From Alkalihalobacillus sp. CinArs1 (GTDB lineage: Bacteria; Bacillota; Bacilli; Bacillales; Guptibacillaceae), in NCBI RefSeq assembly GCF_947387515.1, contig NZ_CANDOB010000002.1:310001-374000 (forward strand): a stretch of DNA of 64,000 nucleotides, written 5' to 3'. Position 1 is the stretch's first letter. Every line of letters starts with the position of its first letter. A program made the position numbers and the translations under genes. A model generated the notes under the pieces. The model searched no databases. It saw only the letters and a program-made list of their open reading frames with translations, and was not told where the DNA came from. Of the stretch, positions 25,036 to 33,604 are shown one piece after another.

Positions 25036-25431
25036 CTATTTCTTCGAGAGGTCTAGCGACTTCATGAAGTATGCGGTTGGTAATAGGATTCCAAGCATCG
25101 ATTCGAGAATAGCAAAGAAGCGTGCTGGCCCGACCGGTAGCATGTCACCGTAACCAACGGAAACGAGTGTTTCACCACTGAAATACAGCAAGTTCAGAAA
25201 GGTAATATCGATCGGCTTCATAGAAGATAAATTTTGCACTAAGATGACGCTTTGAAGCGAAAGAAGATAATAAATCAGCGCAAAACCTACCAGCATACTG
25301 AACATAACGAGTACGAGCTTAAGAAATAGAGCTGAACTGAATGTACTCTTACGGTAGGCTTTGTTTGTGAAGAAATAGTAGAGATTGATTGCAATAAAAA
25401 CGATTGTAGCTCCGATTAAAAATGTCGACAT
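25036..25431 (-). CDS. Two-helix potassium channel
   Basis: 131 residues: an N-terminal helix pair, then the pore loop TLVSVGYGDMLPVG with selectivity filter VGYGD, then the last helix (FFAILESMLGILLPTAYF). This is the Ion_trans_2 pore module, which must assemble as a tetramer. No RCK/TrkA-N ligand domain or voltage sensor is fused, so gating is not evident. The first 60 residues add one or two extra helices ahead of the 2-TM core. SD GGAGGTGA. Role: K+ permeation, probably osmotic or membrane-potential control. Confidence 0.88.
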   Translation of the reverse strand: MSTFLIGATIVFIAINLYYFFTNKAYRKSTFSSALFLKLVLVMFSMLVGFALIYYLLSLQSVILVQNLSSMKPIDITFLNLLYFSGETLVSVGYGDMLPVGPARFFAILESMLGILLPTAYFMKSLDLSKK

Positions 25432-25569
25432 GATTTCACCTCCGTTCTCTTTTTAATTATCTTTTTCGCAGTAACGTAAACTTCTTTTGTGTTATGGTAA
25501 ATAAGTGGAAGAACTATGTAAAATATTGCTATCTATGTAGGCGCCTGTAGTTAAAAGAGGAGGCTCGCG

Positions 25570-26070
25570 ATGATAAAACCTACTGTTCATTTAGTTGAAT
25601 ACGATGAAAATTGGCCGAAACAGTATGAGAAGGAAAAGCAGACTATCCTTCAGGCGGTGGATGTTTTCGCAATCGAACATATCGGAAGTACTTCGGTGGA
25701 GGGCCTTTCCGCAAAACCGATCATCGACATAGCGGTCGGCGTTCATGATTTGAAAGTGGTCGAGTCGCTGAAGGCTCCGCTAGAACGCGCTGGATTTGTG
25801 TACGTTCATAAACCTGAACTTGAAGACAGACGGTTTTTCCGGAAAGGTGAGTGGGGGAAAGGAACGGTACACGTGCACGTATGTGAATACGAAGGATCTC
25901 AATGGAAAGAAAAGCTAGCTTTTCGCGATTATTTGCGTGCTCACCCAGATGCGGCACAGGAATACGAAGCATTGAAACAGCATCTGGCATCTAAATATAA
26001 AGATGATCGGCCTACATATACAAAAGAAAAAGAACCATTTATCAATAGAATACTTGTGAAGGGCATTTAA
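25570..26070 (+). CDS. GrpB-family (UPF0157) protein
   Basis: 166 residues, typical length. The family signature is complete: VHLVEYDENWPKQYEKEKQTI at the start, AIEHIGSTSVEGLSAKPIIDIAVGV, then HVHVCEYEGSQWKEKLAFRDYLRAHPDAAQEYEALKQ. The IGSTSV...DI element resembles the nucleotidyltransferase core (GS-x-D), so a nucleotide-transfer role is suspected; some fused forms act with dephospho-CoA kinase. Cytosolic. SD AGAGGAGG. The next gene follows after 19 bp and may be co-transcribed. Confidence 0.88.
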   Translation: MIKPTVHLVEYDENWPKQYEKEKQTILQAVDVFAIEHIGSTSVEGLSAKPIIDIAVGVHDLKVVESLKAPLERAGFVYVHKPELEDRRFFRKGEWGKGTVHVHVCEYEGSQWKEKLAFRDYLRAHPDAAQEYEALKQHLASKYKDDRPTYTKEKEPFINRILVKGI

Positions 26071-26089
26071 GGGGGAAGGGTCAAAAAGA

Positions 26090-27259
26090 ATGATCGAATT
26101 GTTGTTAGTTATCATGACGATCGTAGGGATGATCGTATTTTATCGTAAAGCGGAGGAGCCTGAGCCATATTTATTGCCAAAGATCGTCGGTCTCGTGTTA
26201 TTAGGTGAATTCAGGTTAGAAATCGGAAGTGTTATCCTTCCGATCGGTTTTATTATTTTCTTGTTGTTTATGAGAACGTTAAAAACAAATGCTAAAGCAA
26301 AAAGAGGAGCTGCGTTCTTTGGACTCCTCGTTTTTTGTTTATCGCTTCTCCTGCCGTTTCTTCAAACAACCTACTATGAATGGCCGCGGAACATAGCCGT
26401 ACAGGATACGAATTTTTATAGTGGTAGTTTGGTAGACGAATTGAAGAACATTCAAAAGGAACTAGATGACGGCCAGTTTAACGGGAAGATCACAGGTTTT
26501 GATATGACGATTAGTAGTGAAGGTGGTTTTGAAGACTTCGACATGCAAATGATAGATGGGTATGGTCCTGAAGAGGTCCACTACGATGTTTCGCTATCTG
26601 AAGATGATGAAGAATTTATTGTGAAACGGAAACGATTTGAACAAGAAGCATACGTCGTATCAAATGCTGGGACGTTGACGGAAGCGGAGTTCTTTCTTGC
26701 TCAACTCGACCTGGTCGAGAAGGGAATGCTGGAAGAAGATACTGATTCCTACACCTTCCATTCATCAGGACAGCGCGAAGGCTACGCAGTCGAAAACACG
26801 GAGAAATACATCATCGATACGGCTGGAAAACATAAGGTGGAGAACGATGATTTACCTTTTGAAGCGATACTCGTTGAAGTGTGTGATGGAGATTGCGACG
26901 TTTATGAACATTACCTTTTTGACGTGTTAGAAAGATACCACGATGTCACGGAAGAAACAGTCCTTGGCGTCGCGAGAGAAACGTCCTCTGATGTTCATGA
27001 ATGGTTGAACGCGCATCGTGGATTTCAGATCGCCCACGAAACGAACGGGGAGTACTTTTTAAAAAGAGACGGTGAAACAATAGAGGTGTCAGAAAGGGAA
27101 TATGTTGAAGCGTTAAAAGAAAATCCGAGGGTCGAGATTGAAAGAGATGATTCCATTTGGCATGTAACGGTTGAGCATACGTATGGAGAGGCGCCTCACA
27201 CGATGGAATTCACGTTAAATGTTGAGACGAAAGAAGTAATTGAGGTAAGGATGCGTTAG
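26090..27259 (+). CDS. Membrane-anchored protein with large extracytoplasmic domain, unknown
   Basis: 389 residues. Three helices within the first 100 residues are followed by about 280 residues predicted outside the membrane, acidic and beta-rich, with pairs of repeated layouts: LTEAEFFLAQLDLVEKG and VSEREYVEALKENPRVEIERDDSIWHVTVEHTYGE. A CDGDC pair of cysteines near residue 265 could form a disulfide. No known motif. It follows the GrpB-family gene by 19 bp (SD GGGGGAAGG). Confidence 0.65.
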   Translation: MIELLLVIMTIVGMIVFYRKAEEPEPYLLPKIVGLVLLGEFRLEIGSVILPIGFIIFLLFMRTLKTNAKAKRGAAFFGLLVFCLSLLLPFLQTTYYEWPRNIAVQDTNFYSGSLVDELKNIQKELDDGQFNGKITGFDMTISSEGGFEDFDMQMIDGYGPEEVHYDVSLSEDDEEFIVKRKRFEQEAYVVSNAGTLTEAEFFLAQLDLVEKGMLEEDTDSYTFHSSGQREGYAVENTEKYIIDTAGKHKVENDDLPFEAILVEVCDGDCDVYEHYLFDVLERYHDVTEETVLGVARETSSDVHEWLNAHRGFQIAHETNGEYFLKRDGETIEVSEREYVEALKENPRVEIERDDSIWHVTVEHTYGEAPHTMEFTLNVETKEVIEVRMR

Positions 27260-27283
27260 TCCAATTACCGAGGGGGAATAACC

Positions 27284-27562
27284 ATTCTAGTATTAAAAAC
27301 TGTTAATCTCATTCTCGCAATCGTTGCAATGAGTGCTGGGATGTATGATTTGTTTATTGATAGACTAAACATAAGTATGACCATTAAGACGCTGTTGTTA
27401 GCCTCTTTGTTTACGATGTTTGGGATCGAACATGCCTTGAAAAGGGAAGAAGGGAAGAGGGCGTTCAACATCTTTCTTTTTGGAGGCGTTATTCTTTTCT
27501 TAAGGCTTGGGATTCAGTTCGTTTGGCATGTGGCAGAGGTTTACTTCCTCTCGTCAAATTGA
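27284..27562 (+). CDS. DUF3953-like small membrane protein with probable ATT start
   Basis: The first in-frame ATG is at 27329, inside a hydrophobic helix and without an SD. An excellent GAGGGGG (27270-27276) lies 7 nt before an in-frame ATT at 27284. Starting there gives about 92 residues beginning (I/M)LVLKTVNLILAIVAM, which matches the usual DUF3953 opening (basic residue, then LILAI helix), followed by FGIEHALKREEGKRA and a last helix. ATT is a rare bacterial initiator, best known from infC. Alternatively the original ATG has mutated. The gene lies 24 bp after the previous one. Confidence 0.6.
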   Translation: MLVLKTVNLILAIVAMSAGMYDLFIDRLNISMTIKTLLLASLFTMFGIEHALKREEGKRAFNIFLFGGVILFLRLGIQFVWHVAEVYFLSSN

Positions 27563-27587
27563 CAAACGAACTGGTGTCGCATATGAT
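27559..27587 (+). promoter_or_regulatory. Strong sigma-A promoter of the MutS2-like leader
   Basis: Perfect TTGACA (27559-27564), 17-bp spacer, TATGAT (27582-27587). It overlaps the stop codon of the preceding gene. Predicted transcription start is near 27594, which places the whole structured leader on this transcript. Confidence 0.75.
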
Positions 27588-27785
27588 TGTCAGTAACAGA
27601 ACTTTTTACCGCCTAAACAAGAATAGGAGAATGATGTATGAGTGTGGTTGTTCTTAACTAATCCACAAATTGGATAGCACCTGTTGTAATGAAGAAAAAA
27701 CGTGCCTGAGGGACGTTTACTTCGTTATGGAATCAACAGGGCAGTTAAGAACAAGCATAAGCATAGCTGAACTTCATCATAGAAC

Positions 27786-27818
27786 GCTATGACTGGCTTA
27801 TTCAGTCATAGCTTTTTT
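27786..27818 (+). terminator. Leader terminator 1
   Basis: GCTATGACTG (27786-27795) pairs perfectly with CAGTCATAGC (27803-27812), then TTTTTT. Its 5' arm can instead pair with CATAGC at 27762. Confidence 0.88.
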
Positions 27819-27870
27819 GATGTCTCGGGCGGTAAAAAGGGGATTCGTATGGAATCCATCTGTTTATCAT

Positions 27871-27909
27871 AAGCCACGATGAGCTAACAAGCTTGTCGTG
27901 GCTTTTTTT
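27871..27909 (+). terminator. Leader terminator 2, 14 nt before the MutS2-like start codon
   Basis: AAGCCACGA (27871-27879) pairs with TCGTGGCTT (27896-27904), inner AGC/GCT, then seven T. A small GGATTC/GAATCC hairpin (27841-27857) precedes it. Its place between promoter and gene marks it as an attenuator. Confidence 0.85.
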
Positions 27910-27922
27910 ATAGGAGGAGAAC

Positions 27923-29839
27923 ATGAATACACAAACATTTGAAACATTAGAATTCAACGAAATCATCGAAGCGATCAGCACATTCGCCTTAACGAATAGA
28001 GGAAAAGAATCGATCCGTCACTTGAAGCCATCAATTAACCAGAGCATCATCGAAAGATGGCTAGAAGAGGTTGAAGAAGGCGTCGCGATTTTAAACGTGA
28101 GTGGAAGTGTGCCGCTTCATAGCTTGAACGACATAGGGCTCTTGATCGAGCAGGGGAAAAAAGGACTTTTCATTCGAGCGATTCAATTCACAGAAGTCGT
28201 TTCATTTCTAGAGCACTGTACGAAGCTGAAGAGGTTCATGAAGGATAAAGGTACAGTCGCACCTACGATTAGCTTGTATGCTGATTCAATCGAGGATCTA
28301 AGTTCTCTAGAAGAACAAATTCATGCGGTGATCAAGCATGGCCAAGTCGATGATCATGCATCTAAAAATTTGCTGAAAATCAGGAAGCAGCATAGTGTGA
28401 AGAAAGAGAAGCTGAAGGAACGGCTTGAAACGCTTGCGAAAAAATATGCAAAGTGGATGCAAGAAGCACGTCCTGTTGAGAAAAACGGTCGCCAGACGTT
28501 ACCGATCAAACGAGAGTATCGTAAGAAGGTAGCCGGCACTGTAATCGATCAATCGTCATCAGGTGCAACGCTTTTCATCGAGCCGAATGAGCTTTCTGCG
28601 ATCCATGATGAACTGCAGCTCTTAGCTCTCCAGGAGGAGCAGGAAGTCGAGCAGATCCTTTACGGATTGACTGGTGAAGTGCTCGCTTATGAGCGTGAGA
28701 TCAACATCGCATTAGAAACGATGCATCAGTACGACATCATTTTTGCAAAAGCGAAGTATAGCCGGAGAATCGATGGAAAGACACCAGTATTCTCAAGTGA
28801 TTTCACAATCGATATCAAAGCAGCAAAACATCCACTTTTAGGTGAAAAAGCTGTTCCACTATCGCTAAAAATGACTGAAGGTGAACAAGCGCTTCTCATT
28901 ACAGGACCAAATACGGGTGGAAAGACGGTCACGTTGAAAACGGTCGGCCTGCTCTGCATGATGGCACAGTGCGGAATTCCGATTCCGACGAAAGAACCGT
29001 CTGCGCTGCCGATCTACCAGCAGATCTTCGTTGATATTGGAGATGGTCAGAGTCTTGAAGAGAACTTGAGCACGTTCAGTTCGCGCATGGTGAACCTGAT
29101 CGATATCTTACGAAAAGCAAATGACCACTCGCTTCTATTACTAGACGAAATCGGCTCTGGTACGGACCCTGGTGAAGGAATGGGACTCGCAACTGCAATC
29201 CTTGATCAGCTCGCAGCCAAAGGTGCAACGATTTTTGCGACGACGCACTATAGTGAGATGAAGCAGTATGCGAAAGAGAAGGAAGGGTTTATCAACGGTG
29301 CAATGGAATTCGATCTCCAAACCTTGAAGCCGACGTATCAATTACTCCTCGACACGACTGGAAAGAGCCAGGCCTTTGCGATCGCGCATAAGCTCGGGCT
29401 TCATCCTGATATCTTAAAGCATGCGAGCAAGATCACGTATAACGAAGAACAGGATTTTACAGTAGAAAAAGATGTGCTTTCGACGAGTGATTACAAGCAG
29501 CAGGTAACGGTGAATCGGTATGGCAGGAAAACGGCGAAAAAAGAAGAAAAAGCGGAAGTGACGTTGTTTGAGCAAGGAGACAACGTGATTGTTCAAGCAA
29601 GTGATGAAATGGGAATCGTGTATAAAGGTCCCGATGATCTTGGCAACTACATCGTACAGGTTCAGGGGGAGAAAAAAACGTATAATCATAAACGGCTTCG
29701 TCTGCACATCTCGGCAAACGATCTTTACCCAGAGGATTATGACTTTGATATCATCTTTAAGTCCAAGGAATATCGAAAAACGAAGAAGGTGATGAATCGT
29801 AAGTTTGTTGAGGGACTGACGCTTGAAGACGAGGATTAA
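27923..29839 (+). CDS. MutS2-like ATPase lacking the Smr nuclease domain
   Basis: 638 residues against about 785 for full MutS2. Core/lever and clamp helices (about 1-320), then the ABC-type MutS ATPase: Walker A GPNTGGKTVTLKT (about 327-339), signature STFSSRM, Walker B LLLLDEIGSGTDPGEG (about 402-417), His switch ATTHYSEMK. After a long helical segment comes a KOW-like stretch (GDNVIVQASDEMGIVYKG, about 550-600). No Smr domain follows; the protein ends acidic (EGLTLEDED). MutS2 ATPases bind collided ribosomes or recombination intermediates. A Smr-less form with KOW would fit a ribosome-splitting rather than cutting role (inference). SD AGGAGGAG; preceded by the attenuator-like leader. Confidence 0.88.
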   Translation: MNTQTFETLEFNEIIEAISTFALTNRGKESIRHLKPSINQSIIERWLEEVEEGVAILNVSGSVPLHSLNDIGLLIEQGKKGLFIRAIQFTEVVSFLEHCTKLKRFMKDKGTVAPTISLYADSIEDLSSLEEQIHAVIKHGQVDDHASKNLLKIRKQHSVKKEKLKERLETLAKKYAKWMQEARPVEKNGRQTLPIKREYRKKVAGTVIDQSSSGATLFIEPNELSAIHDELQLLALQEEQEVEQILYGLTGEVLAYEREINIALETMHQYDIIFAKAKYSRRIDGKTPVFSSDFTIDIKAAKHPLLGEKAVPLSLKMTEGEQALLITGPNTGGKTVTLKTVGLLCMMAQCGIPIPTKEPSALPIYQQIFVDIGDGQSLEENLSTFSSRMVNLIDILRKANDHSLLLLDEIGSGTDPGEGMGLATAILDQLAAKGATIFATTHYSEMKQYAKEKEGFINGAMEFDLQTLKPTYQLLLDTTGKSQAFAIAHKLGLHPDILKHASKITYNEEQDFTVEKDVLSTSDYKQQVTVNRYGRKTAKKEEKAEVTLFEQGDNVIVQASDEMGIVYKGPDDLGNYIVQVQGEKKTYNHKRLRLHISANDLYPEDYDFDIIFKSKEYRKTKKVMNRKFVEGLTLEDED

Positions 29840-29939
29840 AAAAGTTCGTTTTCGCCCGATAGAGTTGGGTAAAAGTGCCCATCTTTTTCCCAAAATCTCC
29901 TGATATAATTAGCTCAATTAAGGTGAGGGAGATAGCGGA

Positions 29940-31823
29940 ATGACGAATGTGGAATTTGAAAAGCTCGTTAAAGAGAAGGAGATCGAAGCGAAACAAAATC
30001 CGAGTGCATACAGGAGGAAGGTAGCAGCATTTTCATTGATTGGGTACGGTTACCTCCTTTTGGTGTTTGGAATCATCCTTAGTTTGTTTTCGATTGCGAT
30101 CGTGAATTTTATTAGCGGCTCTTTTACGTTTGGCGGAATAAAAGTTGGCATCATCACATTGGTTGTAGGTATCATCATGGCCCGAGCGCTGTGGGTTCGA
30201 TTCGATCATCCTGAAGGCGTCACGCTATCAGAGGAAGATGCGCCTGAACTATTTAAGACGATTAATGAGATTCAATACAAATACAAAACGAAACAGGTTC
30301 ATGAAGTGCTGTTGACCAATCACTATAACGCAAGCGTTGTGCAGCATCCGCGTCTCGGTATTTTCGGCTGGTACAAGAATTATCTCGTCCTCGGACTACC
30401 GCTCATGCAAGCACTGTCACGCGAACATCTCGATGCCATCATCGCTCATGAGATGGGCCATCTGGCGAATAAGGATGGACAGTTCGGAACATGGTTGTAT
30501 CGGGTGCGTGAAACGTGGATCACCCTTTTGGATAAGTTCGAAGAATCCGAAGTGTGGGGCGGTTTTTTATTCAGATGGTTCTTTCGCTGGTTTGTCCCAC
30601 GGTTCGATGCTTACTCTCATGCATTAGCGAAACAAGAAGAGCATGAAGCTGACTGCTTTTCGAGTCACTATACGGATCCACATGCCGTTGCTGAAGCGTT
30701 AGTGATCACAGAAATCAAAGCAGAGCGATACGATGAGTTCTGGGAGACGTTATATGACAAAGGCTTAGAAGAAAAAGAGTGTCCACGTCCGTTCGCTCGG
30801 GTGCAAGACGTGTTGGATCATCACGATCCGGTTCGGCAAGAGAGTGTGTTGATGAAGGCGATGAAGCGTGTGGCCTCGATCAATGATACGCATCCATCCC
30901 TTTCTGAGCGGCTCAACAAGTTAGAAGTCGTGGTGAGTCAGGTTCCGATCGTCACCTATCCGGCAGCTGAGCTTTATTTAGAAGGTAAGGACCATTTTAT
31001 TGAGTACTTTGATGATGTTTTTGTTCGAGTGGAGAAAGAAGATTGGAAAGAGCGTAAGTATGAGAAACAGCAGCTCAAGCTTGAGTTAGAAGAGTTAGGG
31101 TCTAACCCGACACTCTCAGTAGACGACGCGATCAAACGAGCGACGCTTTTTGAAGATGTGTATGGAACGAAAAAGGCTGTGCCGATCTATGAACAATTGT
31201 TGGAAACGTACCCTGAGACGAAGTCGAACGTATCGGTTTTGATGGGGTTAGGGAACGCTTACTGCGAAGATGAAAACGTGAAATGCTTAGAATGGTTAGA
31301 GGAAGCGATCAAACGAGACTATCGTGTCGGCTTTGATGCGCTTTCCCTCATGGCTAGGTACTATGAATCGAAAGGGCTTTATAGTGAGATCGAATCACTT
31401 GATCAACGTGCAGCGGAATGGAGCGACCTCGTCGAGAAAGCGGACGAGGAACGGAGCGAAGTGAGACCTGATGATGCGTATCGTCTGCCAGTTGTGAAAA
31501 GTGAGGTCATCCGAATGCTCTCACAGTACCTTCGAATGTTTCCACAGGTAAAAGTCGCTCACTTACTTGAAAAAGTAGTCACGCACTTCCCTGATCAAAA
31601 AGTGTACGTGTTAACGATTGAGCTAGAAGAATCTTATCTCACGAATAGAAAACGAAGCGCGTTTATCGAACGGGTTTGTGAAGAGCTCGAAGCGGACGAA
31701 GAGATCCTCGTACAAGTAACGAACGGAAACAAACCGATGAAGCGGGCGGTCTCCGAACACCCTAAGAGTGTTATCTATGAAAAAGGGAAGAAATTCATTG
31801 AGCCTATGCCTTCTGTTGGGTAA
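29940..31823 (+). CDS. M48-family zinc metalloprotease with TPR-like C-terminal half
   Basis: 627 residues. Two N-terminal helices (about 27-85), then the M48 catalytic domain with zinc motif AIIAHEMGHLANKDG (HEMGH near 170-174) and the third ligand in EEHEADCFSSHY about 65 residues later, ending near 320 with THPSLSERLNKLE. The remaining 300 residues are helical and TPR-like (KAVPIYEQLLETYPETKSNVSVLMGLGNAY; LEWLEEAIKRDYRVGFDALSLMARYYESKG), presumably a cytosolic platform for substrates. It resembles HtpX-type membrane quality-control proteases but with an unusually long C-terminus. A TATAAT box lies at 29904-29909. Confidence 0.88.
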   Translation: MTNVEFEKLVKEKEIEAKQNPSAYRRKVAAFSLIGYGYLLLVFGIILSLFSIAIVNFISGSFTFGGIKVGIITLVVGIIMARALWVRFDHPEGVTLSEEDAPELFKTINEIQYKYKTKQVHEVLLTNHYNASVVQHPRLGIFGWYKNYLVLGLPLMQALSREHLDAIIAHEMGHLANKDGQFGTWLYRVRETWITLLDKFEESEVWGGFLFRWFFRWFVPRFDAYSHALAKQEEHEADCFSSHYTDPHAVAEALVITEIKAERYDEFWETLYDKGLEEKECPRPFARVQDVLDHHDPVRQESVLMKAMKRVASINDTHPSLSERLNKLEVVVSQVPIVTYPAAELYLEGKDHFIEYFDDVFVRVEKEDWKERKYEKQQLKLELEELGSNPTLSVDDAIKRATLFEDVYGTKKAVPIYEQLLETYPETKSNVSVLMGLGNAYCEDENVKCLEWLEEAIKRDYRVGFDALSLMARYYESKGLYSEIESLDQRAAEWSDLVEKADEERSEVRPDDAYRLPVVKSEVIRMLSQYLRMFPQVKVAHLLEKVVTHFPDQKVYVLTIELEESYLTNRKRSAFIERVCEELEADEEILVQVTNGNKPMKRAVSEHPKSVIYEKGKKFIEPMPSVG

Positions 31824-31827
31824 GGTC

Positions 31828-31867
31828 AAAGAGCTTTGAAGCAGTGTGCTTCGAAGCTCTTTTTATT
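31828..31867 (+). terminator. Terminator after M48 protease
   Basis: AAAGAGCTTTGAAGC pairs with GCTTCGAAGCTCTTT (one wobble), then TTATTTTT. Confidence 0.88.
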
Positions 31868-31967
31868 TTTTACTACTTTTAATAGTCTAAAAGTTTGGTA
31901 AACTACAATTATCAACTTTTTCCAGTGGAGAGACCGCAAGATTTGAAGAAGTAGAAAGAAGGTTAAG

Positions 31968-33221
31968 ATGAGGTTTAGAGATTTTCATAAGAACATTAAG
32001 ATTCGGATCATCGAATCGTTTATTAGTCGTTTTATCGGCAGTATGATCTTTCCGTTTATGTCGATCTATTTGGCATTTCACTTCGGTGCGAAGATTGCGG
32101 GAATGCTGCTATTAATCAACGTGTTCGTCGGAATTGGCATCACGTTTGTAGGGGGCTACTTCGGCGATCAATTCGGTCGGAAGAGGATCATGCTCATTGC
32201 GGAAACGCTCAGGTTCTTTGCGTTTACAACGATGATGGTTTGTAATTCACCATGGTTTGAGTCACCTACGATCACGTTTGCGATGATGACGGTAAACAGC
32301 ATCAGCTGGGGACTAGCAGGTCCTGCTAACCAGGCGATGTTGATCGATGTGAGTACGCCGCCGCAACGAAAATTAATGTATTCCATCACGTACTGGGCAA
32401 ACAACTTGTCCATCGCGATCGGCGGGATTATTGGAGCGTTCCTTTTCAAAGATTACTTGTTTCAGTTATTCATGGGACTGAGCGTTTCAGCGGCGATCGT
32501 CGTCATCATGATCGCATTTTTCATCGATGAAAGTTATGTCCCGACGGCTTCTAACGTGAAGCCGCATCAGCATATCCTTCAGCTGTTCGCTACTTATAAA
32601 AGTGTACTGAGCGATAAGTTGTTCGTCCTCTTCACGATTGCAGGAGTTTTAATCCTCTCGCTAGAATTTCAACTTACGAACTATATCGGCATTCGACTCA
32701 GTGAAGAAATGGAGACGCAGCAGTTTCTTCTATGGGAAGTTGACGGTGTAAAAACGATGGGGTTTCTTCGGAGTGAAAATACGATCCTCGTCGTCGTGTT
32801 GATGTTGTTCGTCACGCGTATCCCTCACAAACTTCAAGACAAATCCGTTCTCGTATTGAGCTGCTTGATGTTTACGGCGGGGTACGGTGCACTCGCTTAT
32901 TCAAACAACCTCGTAATCTTGTTTGTGATGATGGCGATTTTGACAATTGGGGAAGTATTTCGAGTGCCTGTGGAACAGTCGTATATGGCTTCCATCCCAC
33001 CAGACGATGCGAGGAGCTCATACATGTCGTTCAACGGGTTGAAATTTAACCTATCGATGTTGATCGCTTCATTGACCGTGACACTCGGGGCAATCCTCCC
33101 ATCCGTTGTGATGGCTTGGACCATACTTGGTATCGGATTACTAGGAACACTAATCTATCATCTCATTACCCCAGCTCTCGATAAGCGTAGGGAGATAGCC
33201 GAGGTGAAGCAGGCTGTATAA
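31968..33221 (+). CDS. MFS transporter
   Basis: 417 residues with 12 helices. The loop GYFGDQFGRKRIM between helices 2 and 3 is the MFS motif A. The start MRFRDFHKNIKIRIIESFISRFIGSMIFPFMSIY is like Bacillus YqjV-type proteins. An unusual polar insert (EMETQQFLLWEVDGVKTMGFLRSENT) falls in the loop between helices 7 and 8. Probably a proton-linked exporter; substrate unknown. A VOC and a GNAT gene follow on the same strand without an intervening terminator. Confidence 0.85.
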   Translation: MRFRDFHKNIKIRIIESFISRFIGSMIFPFMSIYLAFHFGAKIAGMLLLINVFVGIGITFVGGYFGDQFGRKRIMLIAETLRFFAFTTMMVCNSPWFESPTITFAMMTVNSISWGLAGPANQAMLIDVSTPPQRKLMYSITYWANNLSIAIGGIIGAFLFKDYLFQLFMGLSVSAAIVVIMIAFFIDESYVPTASNVKPHQHILQLFATYKSVLSDKLFVLFTIAGVLILSLEFQLTNYIGIRLSEEMETQQFLLWEVDGVKTMGFLRSENTILVVVLMLFVTRIPHKLQDKSVLVLSCLMFTAGYGALAYSNNLVILFVMMAILTIGEVFRVPVEQSYMASIPPDDARSSYMSFNGLKFNLSMLIASLTVTLGAILPSVVMAWTILGIGLLGTLIYHLITPALDKRREIAEVKQAV

Positions 33222-33247
33222 AAAATTGGTAGAAAGGATGATTCAAT

Positions 33248-33604
33248 ATGATCACACCGATCTTTCGAATTTTTGATAGTGAAAAAGCGTATGCCTTCTA
33301 TGTAGACTTTCTAGGTTTTCAAGTGGACTGGGAGCATCGATTTGCGGACAATATGCCTCTATACGTGCAGGTGTCGATGGACGACGCGGCGATTCATTTA
33401 TCCGAGCATTACGGAGACGCTTCGCCGGGTGGAGCGGTCCGGGTGAAAAAGAGTGATCTTGAAAGCTATCATGCGCTACTCCACAGCAAGGACTATCCTT
33501 TCTCTAACCCAAAGGTAGAGAAGAAACCGTGGGGCACAATCGAGATGACAGTCGTCGATCCATTTTCAAACCGGATTATTTTCTATGAAGGTGTAGAAGA
33601 GTAA
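33248..33604 (+). CDS. VOC-family bleomycin-resistance-like protein
   Basis: 118 residues: IFRIFDSEKAYAFYVDFLGFQVDWEHRF, IHLSEHYGDASPGGAV and PWGTIEMTVVDPFSNRIIFYE form a single VOC unit. The HLSEH..D.SPG stretch is typical of the glyoxalase-like bleomycin-resistance group that binds drugs without catalysis. SD AGAAAGGA. Its TAA overlaps the ATG of the next GNAT gene by one base (TAATG), so the two are translationally coupled. Part of a run MFS - VOC - GNAT - winged helix - MFS that looks like a resistance cluster. Confidence 0.8.
   Translation: MITPIFRIFDSEKAYAFYVDFLGFQVDWEHRFADNMPLYVQVSMDDAAIHLSEHYGDASPGGAVRVKKSDLESYHALLHSKDYPFSNPKVEKKPWGTIEMTVVDPFSNRIIFYEGVEE

Larger units (their letters stand above)
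27594..27909 (+). ncRNA. Structured leader RNA (putative attenuator) of the MutS2-like gene
   Basis: In order: CTTTTTACCGCC (27602-27613), complementary over 12 nt to 27828-27839; a tiny ORF MMYECGCS or MYECGCS (27631/27634-27657) with AGGAG; stem P1 TTGTTCTTAACT (27648-27659) pairing perfectly with 27743-27754; inside it hairpin P2 ATCCA/TGGAT (27661-27675) and arm P3 (27680-27686 with 27734-27740, 27687-27694 with 27720-27727, 27698-27703 with 27713-27718), i.e. a three-way junction; CATAGC (27762-27767) able to pair with the 5' arm of terminator 1; terminators 1 and 2. The P1 5' strand overlaps the last codons of the tiny ORF, so ribosome position could decide folding. No match to a riboswitch class I know. 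The gap 27563-27922 holds nothing else. Confidence 0.7.

Noticed and set aside
27602-27839. 12-bp inverted repeats as ends of a MITE-type element
   Set aside because: No target-site duplication is seen next to the arms (ACAGAA versus GGGATT) and everything between them is explained by a promoter-driven structured leader.
27594-27909. T-box leader
   Set aside because: No T-box consensus (GGTGGNACCGCG type) or specifier stem, and the downstream gene is not an amino-acid gene.
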